A stretch of DNA of 64,000 nucleotides from Micromonospora rhizosphaerae (GTDB lineage Bacteria; Actinomycetota; Actinomycetes; Mycobacteriales; Micromonosporaceae), in contig NZ_FMHV01000002.1 in the NCBI RefSeq assembly GCF_900091465.1, forward strand, positions 3,224,001 through 3,288,000, given 5' to 3'. Both the position numbers and the translations under genes were made by a program. The notes beneath the pieces are model-generated. The model had not been told where the DNA came from. It worked only from the letters and a program-made list of their open reading frames with translations, and made no database searches. Positions 28,342 to 36,835 of this stretch are shown here, piece after piece. How positions within the stretch are numbered: position 1 is the stretch's first letter; each line of letters starts with the position of its first letter.

Positions 28342-29089
28342 CAGCACCGTTCGTTCCGAGACGCCGGGCGGTGAGCGCCTGCAGAAGGTGATGGCCGCCG
28401 CCGGCCTGGGCTCCCGTCGTGCCTGCGAGGACCTGATCTTCCGGCGGCGGGTCACGGTCAACGGGCGGGTGGCGCAGCTCGGCGACCGGGTGGACCCGGC
28501 CACCGCCGTCATCCACGTCGACGGCGAACGGCTGGTCGTCGACACCCGGCTGGTCTACCTGGCCATGAACAAGCCCCGCGGCGTCGTATCCACCATGGCG
28601 GACGAGAAAGGGCGCACCGCGCTGGCCGACCTGCTCGGTAGCCGGGTCGAGCAGCGGGTCTACCACGTCGGGCGGCTCGACGCGGACAGCGAGGGGCTGC
28701 TGCTGCTCACCAACGACGGCAACCTGGCCCACCGGCTGATGCACCCCTCGTACGGGGTGCTGAAGACCTACCTCTGCGAGGTGGCCGGGCCGATCCCGCG
28801 CAATCTCGGCAAGCGGCTGATGGCCGGTGTCGAGCTGGAGGACGGCCCGGTGAAGGTCGACTCCTTCAAGGTGGTGGACACGCTGGGCAAGACCGCCCAG
28901 GTGGAGGTGACGCTGCACGAGGGGCGCAAGCACATCGTCCGGCGACTGCTGGCCGAGGTGGGGCACCCGGTGTCCCGGCTGGTGCGTACCTCGATCGGGC
29001 CGATCCGGCTGGGCGACCTGCGCTCCGGGCGGACCCGACGGCTGACCAACGCGGAGGTCGCCGCCCTGTTCAAGGCCGTGGGGGACTGA
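28328..29089 (+). CDS. rluB: rRNA pseudouridine synthase, RluB/RsuA family
   Basis: 253 aa. An N-terminal S4 domain (RLQKVMAAAGLGSRRACEDL, about residues 17-36) precedes the RsuA/RluB catalytic domain, with D118 in GRLDADSEGLLLLTND and HEGRKHIVRR later. It isomerises uridine to pseudouridine in ribosomal RNA, probably 23S by analogy with RluB. I chose ATG 28328 rather than the in-frame ATG at 28310 because GGAAG lies 9 nt upstream. The gene starts inside the end of scpB, as in other actinobacteria. Confidence 0.93.
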   Translation: MPRDDSTVRSETPGGERLQKVMAAAGLGSRRACEDLIFRRRVTVNGRVAQLGDRVDPATAVIHVDGERLVVDTRLVYLAMNKPRGVVSTMADEKGRTALADLLGSRVEQRVYHVGRLDADSEGLLLLTNDGNLAHRLMHPSYGVLKTYLCEVAGPIPRNLGKRLMAGVELEDGPVKVDSFKVVDTLGKTAQVEVTLHEGRKHIVRRLLAEVGHPVSRLVRTSIGPIRLGDLRSGRTRRLTNAEVAALFKAVGD

Positions 29090-29278
29090 CCCGGGTCGTA
29101 CCGGGTACCGGTGCCGGTAGGCTTCGTGCCTGCCCGGGCGGGCCGCAGTGGCGTCGGTCGCGCCCGGCGGCGTCGCGCGCGAACCCGACGGGGCCGCGGG
29201 GCATCATTGACGGTGGACAACCGCTCAACGGCACCGGAGCGCCGGTGACCCGAGAGGTACGGGCTGAGGAGGACAACG

Positions 29279-29959
29279 GTGGGGCAGAACGAACGGGCCG
29301 GGCGGTGCGTGGTCGCGGTGGACGGGCCATCCGGTTCGGGTAAGTCCACCGTCTCGCGGCGCCTCGCGGTCGACCTCGGCGCCCGCTACCTGGACACCGG
29401 CGCGATGTACCGGGCCATCACCTGGGCCGTGCTGCGCTCCGGCGTCGATCTGACCGACGCCGAGTCGGTGGCCAAGGTCGCCGGCGAGGTGGACCTGCGC
29501 ATCGGCACCGACCCCAGGGGGTACGGCGTGACGGCCGACGGCGTCTCGGTGGACCGGGAGATCCGGGGCCCCGAGGTGACCCGGGCGGTCTCCGCCGTGG
29601 CCGCGGTGCCGGCGGTACGGGAGCTGCTCGTCGCCCGGCAGCGGGAGATGATCGCCAACTCCGAGCGGATCGTGATCGAGGGGCGCGACATCGGCGCGGT
29701 GGTGGCGCCCGACGCCGATCTGAAGGTGTACCTCACCGCCTCCGAGGCCGCCCGCGCGCAGCGGCGCAGCGCCGAGGACGCCGCCGACGTCACCGTTACC
29801 GCCGCCGATCTCGCCCGCCGGGACCGGCTCGACTCGACCCGCAAGGTGAACCCGCTGCAGCAGGCACCCGACGCGGTCGTGCTGGACACCACCGAGCTGG
29901 GCATCGACGAGGTGGTCGTCCGCCTGCGTGAGCTGCTCAATGAGCGGGGGGTGGCATGA
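29279..29959 (+). CDS. cmk: cytidylate kinase
   Basis: 226 aa. It phosphorylates CMP and dCMP. The P-loop GPSGSGKST lies at residues 16-24, followed by [14 protein letters not shown], the NMP-binding EGRDIGAVV (about 137-145) and the lid region [21 protein letters not shown] 29279 has GAGGAGGACAAC just upstream. An ATGA-type overlap links it to der. The 189-nt region upstream has a TTGACG near 29207 but no matching -10 that I can defend. Confidence 0.95.
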   Translation: MGQNERAGRCVVAVDGPSGSGKSTVSRRLAVDLGARYLDTGAMYRAITWAVLRSGVDLTDAESVAKVAGEVDLRIGTDPRGYGVTADGVSVDREIRGPEVTRAVSAVAAVPAVRELLVARQREMIANSERIVIEGRDIGAVVAPDADLKVYLTASEAARAQRRSAEDAADVTVTAADLARRDRLDSTRKVNPLQQAPDAVVLDTTELGIDEVVVRLRELLNERGVA

Positions 29960-31359
29960 GCGAACCGGAAGGTTGGGTGGAGCTGCGCGAGCCGGACCTC
30001 GACGTCGAGGAGCCGTCCGGCCCGCAGCCCGTGGTGGCCGTGGTCGGCCGCCCCAACGTCGGCAAGTCGACCCTGGTCAACCGGATCATCGGCCGGCGGC
30101 AGGCGGTCGTCGAGGACATCCCCGGGGTGACCCGGGACCGGGTTCCCTACGACGCGCAGTGGTCCGGACGGGCCTTCACCGTGGTGGACACCGGCGGCTG
30201 GGAGCCCGACGCCAAGGACCGGGCCGCCGCCATCGCGGCGCAGGCCGAGGCGGCGGTCGCCACCGCCGACGCGGTGCTCTTCGTGGTCGACGCCATGGTC
30301 GGCTCGACCGATGTGGACGAGGCCGCGGTGCGGATGCTGCGCCGCAGCGCCAAGCCGGTGATCCTGGTGGCCAACAAGGCCGACAACGCCACCATCGAGA
30401 TGGAGGCCACCTCACTCTGGTCGCTCGGCCTCGGCGAGCCGTTCCCGGTCTCCGCCCTGCACGGGCGCGGCGCGGGCGACCTGCTCGACGCCATCATGGA
30501 CGCCCTGCCCGAGGCCCCGAAGATCGTCGAGCACCGGCCGCGCGGCCCGCGCCGGGTGGCCCTGGTCGGCCGTCCCAACGTCGGCAAGTCCAGCCTGCTC
30601 AACCGCTTCTCCGGCGAGGAGCGGGCGGTGGTCGACTCGGTCGCCGGCACCACCGTCGACCCGGTCGACAGCCTGGTGGAGATCGGCGGGGAGACCTGGC
30701 AGCTGGTGGACACCGCCGGCCTGCGCAAGCGGGTGGGCAAGGCCAGCGGCACCGAGTACTACGCGAGCCTGCGGACCGCCTCGGCGATCGAGGCGGCCGA
30801 GGTGGCGGTGGTGCTGCTCGACGCCAGCGAGCCGATCAGCGAGCAGGACCAGCGCATCCTCTCCATGGTCACCGAGGCCGGCCGGGCCCTGGTGATCGCC
30901 TTCAACAAGTGGGACATGGTCGACGCCGACCGCCGGTACTACCTGGACAAGGAGATCGAGCGGGAGCTGCGCCGCATCCCCTGGGCGATCCGGCTCAACC
31001 TCTCCGCGAAGACCGGCCGGGCGGTGGACAAGCTCGCCCCGGCGCTGCGCCAGGCCCTGGCGAGCTGGGAGACCCGGGTGCCGACCGCACAGCTGAACCA
31101 GTGGCTGACCGCGCTGGTCCAGGCGACCCCGCACCCGGTGCGGGGTGGCCGGGCGCCGCGGATCCTCTTCGCCACCCAGGCCGGGGCGGCGCCGCCGCGG
31201 TTCGTGCTCTTCACCACCGGTCCGCTGGACGCCGGCTACCAGCGCTTCGTCGAGCGCAAGCTCCGCGAGGAGTTCGGCTTCGAGGGTACGCCGATCGAGA
31301 TTTCGGTACGCCCGCGGAAGAAGGTCGGCCCCGGCGGCCGCGGCAAAGCCCACGGCTGA
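29956..31359 (+). CDS. der: GTPase Der (EngA)
   Basis: 467 aa with the diagnostic tandem GTPase domains. First G1 GRPNVGKST at residues 31-39, with DTGGW and NKAD. Second G1 GRPNVGKSS at 205-213, with DTAG and NKWD. The C-terminal KH-like domain includes [19 protein letters not shown]. Der is an essential factor in 50S subunit assembly. It overlaps cmk by 4 nt and is the last gene of the conserved chromosomal block before tRNA-Pro. Confidence 0.96.
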   Translation: MSEPEGWVELREPDLDVEEPSGPQPVVAVVGRPNVGKSTLVNRIIGRRQAVVEDIPGVTRDRVPYDAQWSGRAFTVVDTGGWEPDAKDRAAAIAAQAEAAVATADAVLFVVDAMVGSTDVDEAAVRMLRRSAKPVILVANKADNATIEMEATSLWSLGLGEPFPVSALHGRGAGDLLDAIMDALPEAPKIVEHRPRGPRRVALVGRPNVGKSSLLNRFSGEERAVVDSVAGTTVDPVDSLVEIGGETWQLVDTAGLRKRVGKASGTEYYASLRTASAIEAAEVAVVLLDASEPISEQDQRILSMVTEAGRALVIAFNKWDMVDADRRYYLDKEIERELRRIPWAIRLNLSAKTGRAVDKLAPALRQALASWETRVPTAQLNQWLTALVQATPHPVRGGRAPRILFATQAGAAPPRFVLFTTGPLDAGYQRFVERKLREEFGFEGTPIEISVRPRKKVGPGGRGKAHG

Positions 31360-31429
31360 CCTCGTTCTCGGGTCCTGCCTCCGGCCGGCACCGCATCCCT
31401 TCCTAGGACGCTTCAGGGGGTGTGACGGG

Positions 31430-31456
31430 ATGCCTTCCCGGCACGGGAGGGGGCAT
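31430..31456 (+). terminator. hairpin after der
   Basis: ATGCC-TTCCCG pairs with CGGGAG-GG-GGCAT around a GCA loop, with a two-base bulge. It lies 70 nt after the der stop and before the tRNA promoter region. A plausible terminator without a U-run. Confidence 0.4.
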
Positions 31457-31522
31457 GCGCGGATCAAGTAGATCCTGCGCTAAGCTGTACCGGCTGTCGC
31501 GGGGGAAACCGCGCGGGGGCAT

Positions 31523-31596
<74 letters not shown>

Positions 31597-31602
31597 CAGC
31601 GA

Positions 31603-31643
31603 GAGGGTTCCCGCAGGTCAGAGACTTGCGGGAGCCCTCTTTT
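31603..31643 (+). terminator. intrinsic terminator of tRNA-Pro
   Basis: GAGGGTTCCCGCAG pairs with CTTGCGGGAGCCCTC (one bulge and one G-U) around an 8-nt loop, followed by TTTTC. This is a classic intrinsic terminator. Confidence 0.8.
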
Positions 31644-31710
31644 CATTGCTCGGCATGGATGCCTGGTCTAGCACGCCGCTGTTGGACTCCTTGACTCGGG
31701 CAGGTGCCGA

Positions 31711-32682
31711 ATGCCACTCCTCGATCTTCAGAAGCTCACCGTCGGACTGTCCCGGACCTGGGCCGGGTTCCTCCGGGACTGGGACCGGTCGCTGCGTGCC
31801 GGGAACGACCCGGAGACGACCCGCTACAACTACCTGCTCGCTGCTGCCCAGCTTGGCCGCTATGTGGGGGAGCACTCGCCGGATCCGGACGCCGAGGAGG
31901 CGGCCGAGGACCCGTGTGCGGTGACGCGGGCGCATGTGGAGGCGTTTCAGGGCTGGATGATTGAGACCAGGTCCGCGTCGACGGCGTTAAACAAGCACAA
32001 GGGATTGCAGCAGTTCTTCAAGTGGCTGCTCGTCGACGAACAGGCCATCGACCGGACGCCGATGGATCGGGTGCGGCAACCGAAGACACCCCGCAAGCTG
32101 ATCCCCGTCATGCGCGACGAGGACACCGGCAAACTCCTCGACGCGTGTAAGGGCAAGGGCTTCGCGAACCTGCGCGACGAGGCGCTGATTCGGCTGTACT
32201 GCAACACCGGCGCCCGGCTGTCGGACGTCGGCAACCTCCTGGTCGCCGACGTGGACCTGAACACGGAGTCGGTGCACTTCCACGGCAAGGGCGCCAAGGA
32301 CCGGCGGGTACGGTTCGGGCCCAAGACCGCTCGGGCGCTGAGCCGGTATCTGCGGGCCCGGGACAAGCACAAGGGCGCCGCCCTGCCGAACCTGTGGCTG
32401 GCGGAACGAGGTACCGCACCCTTGACTCCGAACGGCATCAAGATCCTCCTCAAGCGGCTTGGCAAAGCAGCCGGGGTGGCGGACGTGCACGCGCACCGGT
32501 GGCGGCACAGCTTCGCCCACGAATGGAAGCGCGCCGGCGGCGACACCGGTGACCTGATGCTCGTGCTGGGCTGGACATCGGAGGACATGCCCCGTCACTA
32601 CGGCGCGAGCGCGGCGGCCAGCGGGCGCAGGAGACGCAGGCGCGACTGGGTATCGGGGAGCGCGTGTAGGTCGGCTGGCTGA
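31711..32682 (+). CDS. tyrosine recombinase (integrase) with C-terminal frameshift
   Basis: 323 aa as read. An N-terminal SAM-like domain (about residues 14-105) precedes a catalytic domain with R169 (GARLSDVGN), K in GKGAKDRRVR, H262-x-x-R265 H266 (HRWRHSFAHE), W in LGWTSED and Y297. After HYGASAAA the frame runs into an Arg-rich tail. One extra G between 32619 and 32620 would give AAERAQETQARLGIGERV ending at 32669, the usual end of this integrase type, so a 1-bp deletion is likely. All catalytic residues precede it, so activity may survive. Its place beside tRNA-Pro makes it the likely integrase for this site. Confidence 0.88.
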   Translation: MPLLDLQKLTVGLSRTWAGFLRDWDRSLRAGNDPETTRYNYLLAAAQLGRYVGEHSPDPDAEEAAEDPCAVTRAHVEAFQGWMIETRSASTALNKHKGLQQFFKWLLVDEQAIDRTPMDRVRQPKTPRKLIPVMRDEDTGKLLDACKGKGFANLRDEALIRLYCNTGARLSDVGNLLVADVDLNTESVHFHGKGAKDRRVRFGPKTARALSRYLRARDKHKGAALPNLWLAERGTAPLTPNGIKILLKRLGKAAGVADVHAHRWRHSFAHEWKRAGGDTGDLMLVLGWTSEDMPRHYGASAAASGRRRRRRDWVSGSACRSAG

Positions 32683-32757
32683 CGCGATCACGCCGGCAGC
32701 CGTGCGTGATCGCGTCGTCACCGGTAGGCTGCGGCGGGCTGTCGGGGAGGGGTGGCG

Positions 32758-33906
32758 ATGACGCGGTACGCGATCGACGAGACTCGCAGCGAGCTGGTGG
32801 CGACCTGGGAGACCGGCTACGGGTCTGTTGCGATTCGGGTCGCGCCGCTGGCGGCGAGCATCCCGCCGCGACAGCGACTGGCGCTGGCGGCCGAGTTGTC
32901 GGGCCTGTCCGAGGCGCTCTGGCGCTGCTACACGCACCCGGCGAGCGCCGCCGACAGCCTGGAGATCAACACGGAAGGGTGGCGGCGAGAGCAGGCTCGG
33001 AACGAGTTCGCCTCGGTGACCGCAAACATCAGCAAGCCGAACCTGCCCGACGGCGATGGCTTGCTGATGGTCTCGTACGACCCTGTGGAGGAGTACGCCC
33101 ATCGAGTGGGCCGTTGCCTGCACGCGGCTGCGGACGCGGTTCTTACTGCTGCCGTGGTCGCCGATGTGGAGGCCGAGATTGCGGCGGTTGAGGGTGCCGA
33201 ACTGGGGGACCTGTCGGGACGCTCGGCGCAGGCCGTGCAACTCACGCGGCAAGACGCCTCGCCAGTCCAGGTCGCCGCCGCCAACCAGATTCTGACGGAC
33301 GACCCGCTCGGCGCGGACGAGCTGTTTCTTAACCTCGACCCGACCTCGGCGTGCGTGGCAGCCGCGCACTGGCTGCTGGCGGCCGCCGAAGTGGTGTCGG
33401 AGATGTCGGGGACCGCCGTGACCGAGATCGTGGTGGAAGCGGACGACATCGAGGCGCTTCCGCACGCGACGCCCGCCGCAGTGCTGGAGCTGATGGAGAT
33501 CGGTCTGTCGCCAACAGACGCGGTGACCGGCATGATCCGTTACGCCATGGCGGTGGCCGAGGGCGAGGCGCCCGACGTTGATGACCTACGGGACAAGCTC
33601 GAAGAGGCCGACGAGAAGGCCGAACGGTACGAGGGGAACGACCCCGAGGCCGACACCGAGTTCATGACGATTCGGTTGACCACTCTGGACCCTCGTCGTC
33701 CCGCCCGCGACATGCTGGAAGATCTTCTGGCCGGAATTCGCGGCTGTTGGCTTGTCTACCAGGAGTACGCCGAGCGGCCCGCCGGTCCGGAGGATGACGT
33801 GTCCGATGACAAACTGGACGATGAGATCGACACCGCGTTCCGCAACGAGGTGCGCGCCCGAGCATCCGCTGACCGGCGCCGGCTCAATCTGGAAGATCGC
33901 GATTGA
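32758..33906 (+). CDS. hypothetical acidic protein on the element
   Basis: 382 aa from ATG 32758, which has GGGGAGGGG about 7 nt upstream; an in-frame GTG two codons earlier is less likely. No catalytic motif or membrane segment is evident. It is Ala/Glu/Asp-rich, with helical stretches in the middle (AAAHWLLAAAEVVSEMSG, about 200-217) and an acidic linker (LRDKLEEADEKAERYEG, about 278-294). The C-terminus resembles a helical bundle (ARDMLEDLLAGIRGCWLVYQ). It lies just after the integrase in the same orientation. I do not recognise a family. Confidence 0.6.
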   Translation: MTRYAIDETRSELVATWETGYGSVAIRVAPLAASIPPRQRLALAAELSGLSEALWRCYTHPASAADSLEINTEGWRREQARNEFASVTANISKPNLPDGDGLLMVSYDPVEEYAHRVGRCLHAAADAVLTAAVVADVEAEIAAVEGAELGDLSGRSAQAVQLTRQDASPVQVAAANQILTDDPLGADELFLNLDPTSACVAAAHWLLAAAEVVSEMSGTAVTEIVVEADDIEALPHATPAAVLELMEIGLSPTDAVTGMIRYAMAVAEGEAPDVDDLRDKLEEADEKAERYEGNDPEADTEFMTIRLTTLDPRRPARDMLEDLLAGIRGCWLVYQEYAERPAGPEDDVSDDKLDDEIDTAFRNEVRARASADRRRLNLEDRD

Positions 33907-33996
33907 TGTCCCGGCCGGGCGAGTCAGGCGGACTTGCCCGAGTGCTAGAACATCGGCCACCGGCAATGACACGGGGCCATCGCCTGGGCAACCGGT

Positions 33997-34017
33997 GTTC
34001 AAGTCCCCCCTCGGACA
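33997..34017 (+). other. tRNA 3'-end remnant, possible second att site
   Basis: GTTCAAGTCCCCCCTCGGACA reads as a T-loop (TTCAAGT), 3' T-stem (CCCCC), 3' acceptor strand (CTCGGAC) and discriminator A. From memory it looks like the 3' end of an actinobacterial tRNA-Leu. The 5' T-stem (GGGGG) and the rest of the tRNA are absent, so it is not a gene. Such fragments are typical attP cores of tRNA-integrating elements, and a recombinase module starts about 115 nt downstream. Confidence 0.5.
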
Positions 34018-34053
34018 CAATTTCCCAGCATATCTGCGTGATTTGACGTACTG

Positions 34054-34075
34054 GTGGTCAAGCGCGCTTGACCAC
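34054..34075. promoter_or_regulatory. perfect 22-bp palindrome before the AbrB-recombinase pair
   Basis: The half-site GTGGTCAAGCG is followed directly by its exact reverse complement. It lies about 57 nt upstream of the AbrB-like gene and just after a TTGACG -35-like hexamer (34043-34048), where a repressor would block transcription. It is a candidate autoregulatory operator of the AbrB-like protein or a recombinase accessory site. Confidence 0.55.
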
Positions 34076-34131
34076 TCCACTGCTGGCCTATCGGCCCTGT
34101 CGATCTCCGTCCGCGGGCGGGGGTGGCCATC

Positions 34132-34593
34132 GTGACCGCCCGCGTCGTGTCTCCGGTCGTCCCGCCTACGGTGCATGGCAGCCGGCAGGCCGGGGCAGCG
34201 AACCCTCGGCGGGCGTTGCCGGTCGCGCAGCTTGCCTCACAGGGCGGACCGTCGCCGGTCTACGGGATGGCGGCGATCGACTGCAACGGTCGCCTGGCTG
34301 ACGGCACCGTCATCCCATCGCTGGGTTGGGTCGCGGGTACCCACTTGGACATCCGGGTCAGCGGCGGTCTTGTCCTGCTCACCGCGGATCCGCACGCTGT
34401 GTTCCGGGTGACCCGGCCGGGTCAGGTGCGGCTGCCGGCGACGGTTCGGCACTGGTGCGGGCTCGTGCCCGGCACTCGGGTGCTGCTGGTCGCCGACGCC
34501 GCCGCTGGGCTCCTCGTGGTTCACCCACCGGCCGCACTCCATGCCATGATCACGGCGTTTCACACCGCCGTGCTGGGTGGTGAGGCCGTATGA
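34132..34593 (+). CDS. AbrB/SpoVT-like DNA-binding protein, copy 1
   Basis: 153 aa from GTG 34132 (GGGGGTGG about 8 nt upstream; ATG 34123 is an alternative). It holds two tandem swapped-hairpin-like units: IDCNGRLADGTVIPSLGWVA with HLDIRV, and RVTRPGQVRLPATVRHWCGL with LLVVHP. The second is a good AbrB/MazE/SpoVT match. Such domains bind DNA as dimers. Its stop overlaps the start of the following recombinase as ATGA, so the two are translated together. A second copy of the same gene pair lies inverted at 35.7-37.5 kb. Confidence 0.7.
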   Translation: MTARVVSPVVPPTVHGSRQAGAANPRRALPVAQLASQGGPSPVYGMAAIDCNGRLADGTVIPSLGWVAGTHLDIRVSGGLVLLTADPHAVFRVTRPGQVRLPATVRHWCGLVPGTRVLLVADAAAGLLVVHPPAALHAMITAFHTAVLGGEAV

Positions 34594-35615
34594 CAGGGCA
34601 GAGGACTTCCGCACCCAGCCAGGCCGACCTGGACGCGGCGCTGGTGTTGCTGTCGCGGCTGGGCATCTCCCCCGACGACCTGGTGCACGCTGGTGCGGCC
34701 CGTGCGCCGGCGCCAACATTCGCCGACTACATCCCGGTGGTCTCCGATGCGGTCAGTGCCGGCACCCGCCGGGTCTACGGCCCGTACTGGAACCGCGTCC
34801 TTGAACAGTGGGCGCAGCGCCGGTTGGACGAACCCACCCCCTCGGATATCGAGCGGCTGGCCGAGCATGTCAGGACGCACGTGATCGCCCGCCGTAACGC
34901 CCGCGGTGGTCGCAGCGCGGCCGAGCATCTCATCGCCGCCCTGCGCTGTCTGTACAACCACGCTGTCGCCGACGGCCATCTGGCCGAGGCGGACAACCCG
35001 GCGAGGAAAGTAGCCAAGCCCCGGCGGCTGCCCAGCACCCGCCGGGCGGTGCCGGACGACCGCCTGGCGGAGATCAACCGGATCGCGGCCAGCACCGGCG
35101 ACGATCCGGCACTGGACACTCTGCTGCTGCGGCTGCACACCGAAACCGCCTGCCGCCGGGGCGGTGCCTTGGCGCTTCGGCCAGCCGATCTCGACCCGGA
35201 CCAGTGCCTCGTCCTGTTGCGCGAAAAGGGCGACACGGTGCGCTGGCAGCCGATCTCGCCCACCTTGATGCGCCACCTGCACCAGCACGTGGATGACCGA
35301 CCAGCGCCACCGGCGACGCCGCTGCTGCGCTACCGCAGTGGTCAACCGATCACCTACCGCCGGTACGACCACCTGTGGCAGCGCATCGGCAAGCATCTGC
35401 CCTGGGTGGCAGCCCAGCAGATCAGCACCCACTGGCTGCGGCACACGACGCTGACGTGGGTCGAAAGAAACTTCGGCTACGCCCTGGCCCGCGCCTACGC
35501 CGGTCATACGGACAGCGGGGGAGGCGGCGTCACGGCAACGTACGTGCGGGCGAGCGTCCATGAGGTAGCGGCTGCGTTGGCTGCCCTCACGGGCGAGCCG
35601 CATCCTTTGGCCTGA
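34590..35615 (+). CDS. tyrosine recombinase, copy 1 of inverted pair
   Basis: 341 aa. Core-binding domain about residues 45-140 (FADYIPVVSDAVSAGTRRVY). Catalytic residues are R189/R190 (ETACRRGGALAL), K in REKGDTVRWQP, H281-x-x-R284 H285 (HWLRHTTL), YAGH and Y318 (TATYVRAS). All appear intact. It is closely related along its whole length to the leftward recombinase at 35738-36835 and both share the end ALAALTGEPHPLA. It is coupled by ATGA overlap to the AbrB-like gene. Target site unknown; the tRNA-like fragment at 33,997 is a candidate attP. Confidence 0.9.
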   Translation: MTGQRTSAPSQADLDAALVLLSRLGISPDDLVHAGAARAPAPTFADYIPVVSDAVSAGTRRVYGPYWNRVLEQWAQRRLDEPTPSDIERLAEHVRTHVIARRNARGGRSAAEHLIAALRCLYNHAVADGHLAEADNPARKVAKPRRLPSTRRAVPDDRLAEINRIAASTGDDPALDTLLLRLHTETACRRGGALALRPADLDPDQCLVLLREKGDTVRWQPISPTLMRHLHQHVDDRPAPPATPLLRYRSGQPITYRRYDHLWQRIGKHLPWVAAQQISTHWLRHTTLTWVERNFGYALARAYAGHTDSGGGGVTATYVRASVHEVAAALAALTGEPHPLA

Positions 35616-35671
35616 GCCAGCCCGGCCACCATCTCGGACGGGCGGCCGGGCATCCCAGCGGTCGCAGAGGT

Positions 35672-35713
35672 CCCTGGTCGGCGTCGACGTCACACTGACG
35701 GGCACCGACCAGG
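35672..35713. terminator. hairpin between the convergent recombinase genes
   Basis: CCCTGGTCGG (35672-35681) pairs with CCGACCAGGG (35704-35713), with a 22-nt loop in which the stem can extend by two or more pairs including a G-U. It lies midway between the two convergent stops and could terminate both. Confidence 0.5.
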
Positions 35714-35737
35714 GCCACCGCACCATTGCGCATGGGA

Positions 35738-36835
35738 TCATGCATCGGCGTGCGGATCTCGGGTTTGGCGCCCCGCCATGCCGACACTGGCCGTTGGCAC
35801 CGCGAGCGGGTGTGGTTCGCCGGTAAGGGCGGCCAACGCGGCCGCGACCTCGTAGACATCTGCCCGAACGTAAGTCGAGGTCGTACCGGCGTCGTTCTTC
35901 CCCTCGTGGCCGGCGTACGCCCGCGCGACCGCGTAGCCGAAGTGCCGTTCCACCCACGTCAGTGTCGTGTGCCGCAGCCAATGGGTGCTGACCTGTTGTA
36001 CAGCGACCCAGGACAGCTGCTTGCCGATGCGCCGCCACAGGTAGTCGTAGCGGCGAGCCGTGATCGGTTGGCCGTTGCGGTACCGCAACAACTGATCCCG
36101 TGGATCGCCAGTTCCGCGCTCTTCGCCGTGCCTCAGGAGCTGCCGCATCAAGGCCGGCGACACCGGCTGCCAGCGCACGGTCTCGCCCTTCTCGCGCAGC
36201 CGCACCAGGCATTGCGCCGAGTCAAGGTCGCAGGGACGAAGCGCCAGGGCGCCGCCACGGCGGCATGCCGTCTCCATGTGGAGTCTCAGCAACAACGAGT
36301 CGAGGTCGGGGTCGTTGCCGGTCGTCTGGGCCACGGCGATGATCTCCGCTATCCGGGCCTCGGGAATCGCCCTGCGGGTGCTGGCGAGCCGGCGTGGCTT
36401 GCCGACGCGCGTTGCAGGGTTGTCGCCTTCGGCGATCAGGCCGTCCGCCGCCGCGTACTTGTAGAGGCACCGCAGGGACGAGATCAGGTGTTCCGCTGCC
36501 GTTCTGCCGCCACGCGAGTTCCTCCTCGCCACTGCTGTTCTCTTCGTTTGCTCGGCGAGTTGCTTGATTTCCAGAGGTGTGGGTTCGTCGATGCGTCGGT
36601 CACCCCAGACGTGCCGTACCCGTTTCCAATAGGTGTCGTAGACGCGCCGTGTTCCGGCGGTCACGACGCCAGAGACTCGGTCGATGTATTCGGCGAAGGT
36701 GGGCATAGACCTGGTTGGCGGGGGAGTAGACGGTTCGGCGAGAAGCTGCTCAGGCGTGATGCCCATCCGCGCGAGCAGGAACCGCGCCGCTTCCAGTTCA
36801 GCACCGCTGACGACGACGTTGTCGCGTGCGGTCAT
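35738..36835 (-). CDS. tyrosine recombinase, copy 2 of inverted pair
   Basis: 365 aa from the ATG at 36835, overlapping the stop of the upstream AbrB-like gene as ATGA. Catalytic motifs are complete: ETACRRGGALAL, LREKGETVRWQP, HWLRHTTL, YAGHEGKND and TSTYVRADVY. It parallels the copy at 34,590 throughout (RRNSRGGRTAAEHLI versus RRNARGGRSAAEHLI, and the shared ALTGEPHPLA) and then has 20 extra C-terminal residues. Divergence is clearly visible at the protein level, so the duplication is not recent. A longer upstream frame was not used because the ATGA coupling matches copy 1. Confidence 0.9.
   Translation of the reverse strand: MTARDNVVVSGAELEAARFLLARMGITPEQLLAEPSTPPPTRSMPTFAEYIDRVSGVVTAGTRRVYDTYWKRVRHVWGDRRIDEPTPLEIKQLAEQTKRTAVARRNSRGGRTAAEHLISSLRCLYKYAAADGLIAEGDNPATRVGKPRRLASTRRAIPEARIAEIIAVAQTTGNDPDLDSLLLRLHMETACRRGGALALRPCDLDSAQCLVRLREKGETVRWQPVSPALMRQLLRHGEERGTGDPRDQLLRYRNGQPITARRYDYLWRRIGKQLSWVAVQQVSTHWLRHTTLTWVERHFGYAVARAYAGHEGKNDAGTTSTYVRADVYEVAAALAALTGEPHPLAVPTASVGMAGRQTRDPHADA

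Noticed and set aside
33907..34131. Complete tRNA gene at the TTCAAGTCCCCCC sequence
   Set aside because: No matching 5' T-stem, anticodon arm or acceptor strand is present upstream; only the last 21 nt fit.
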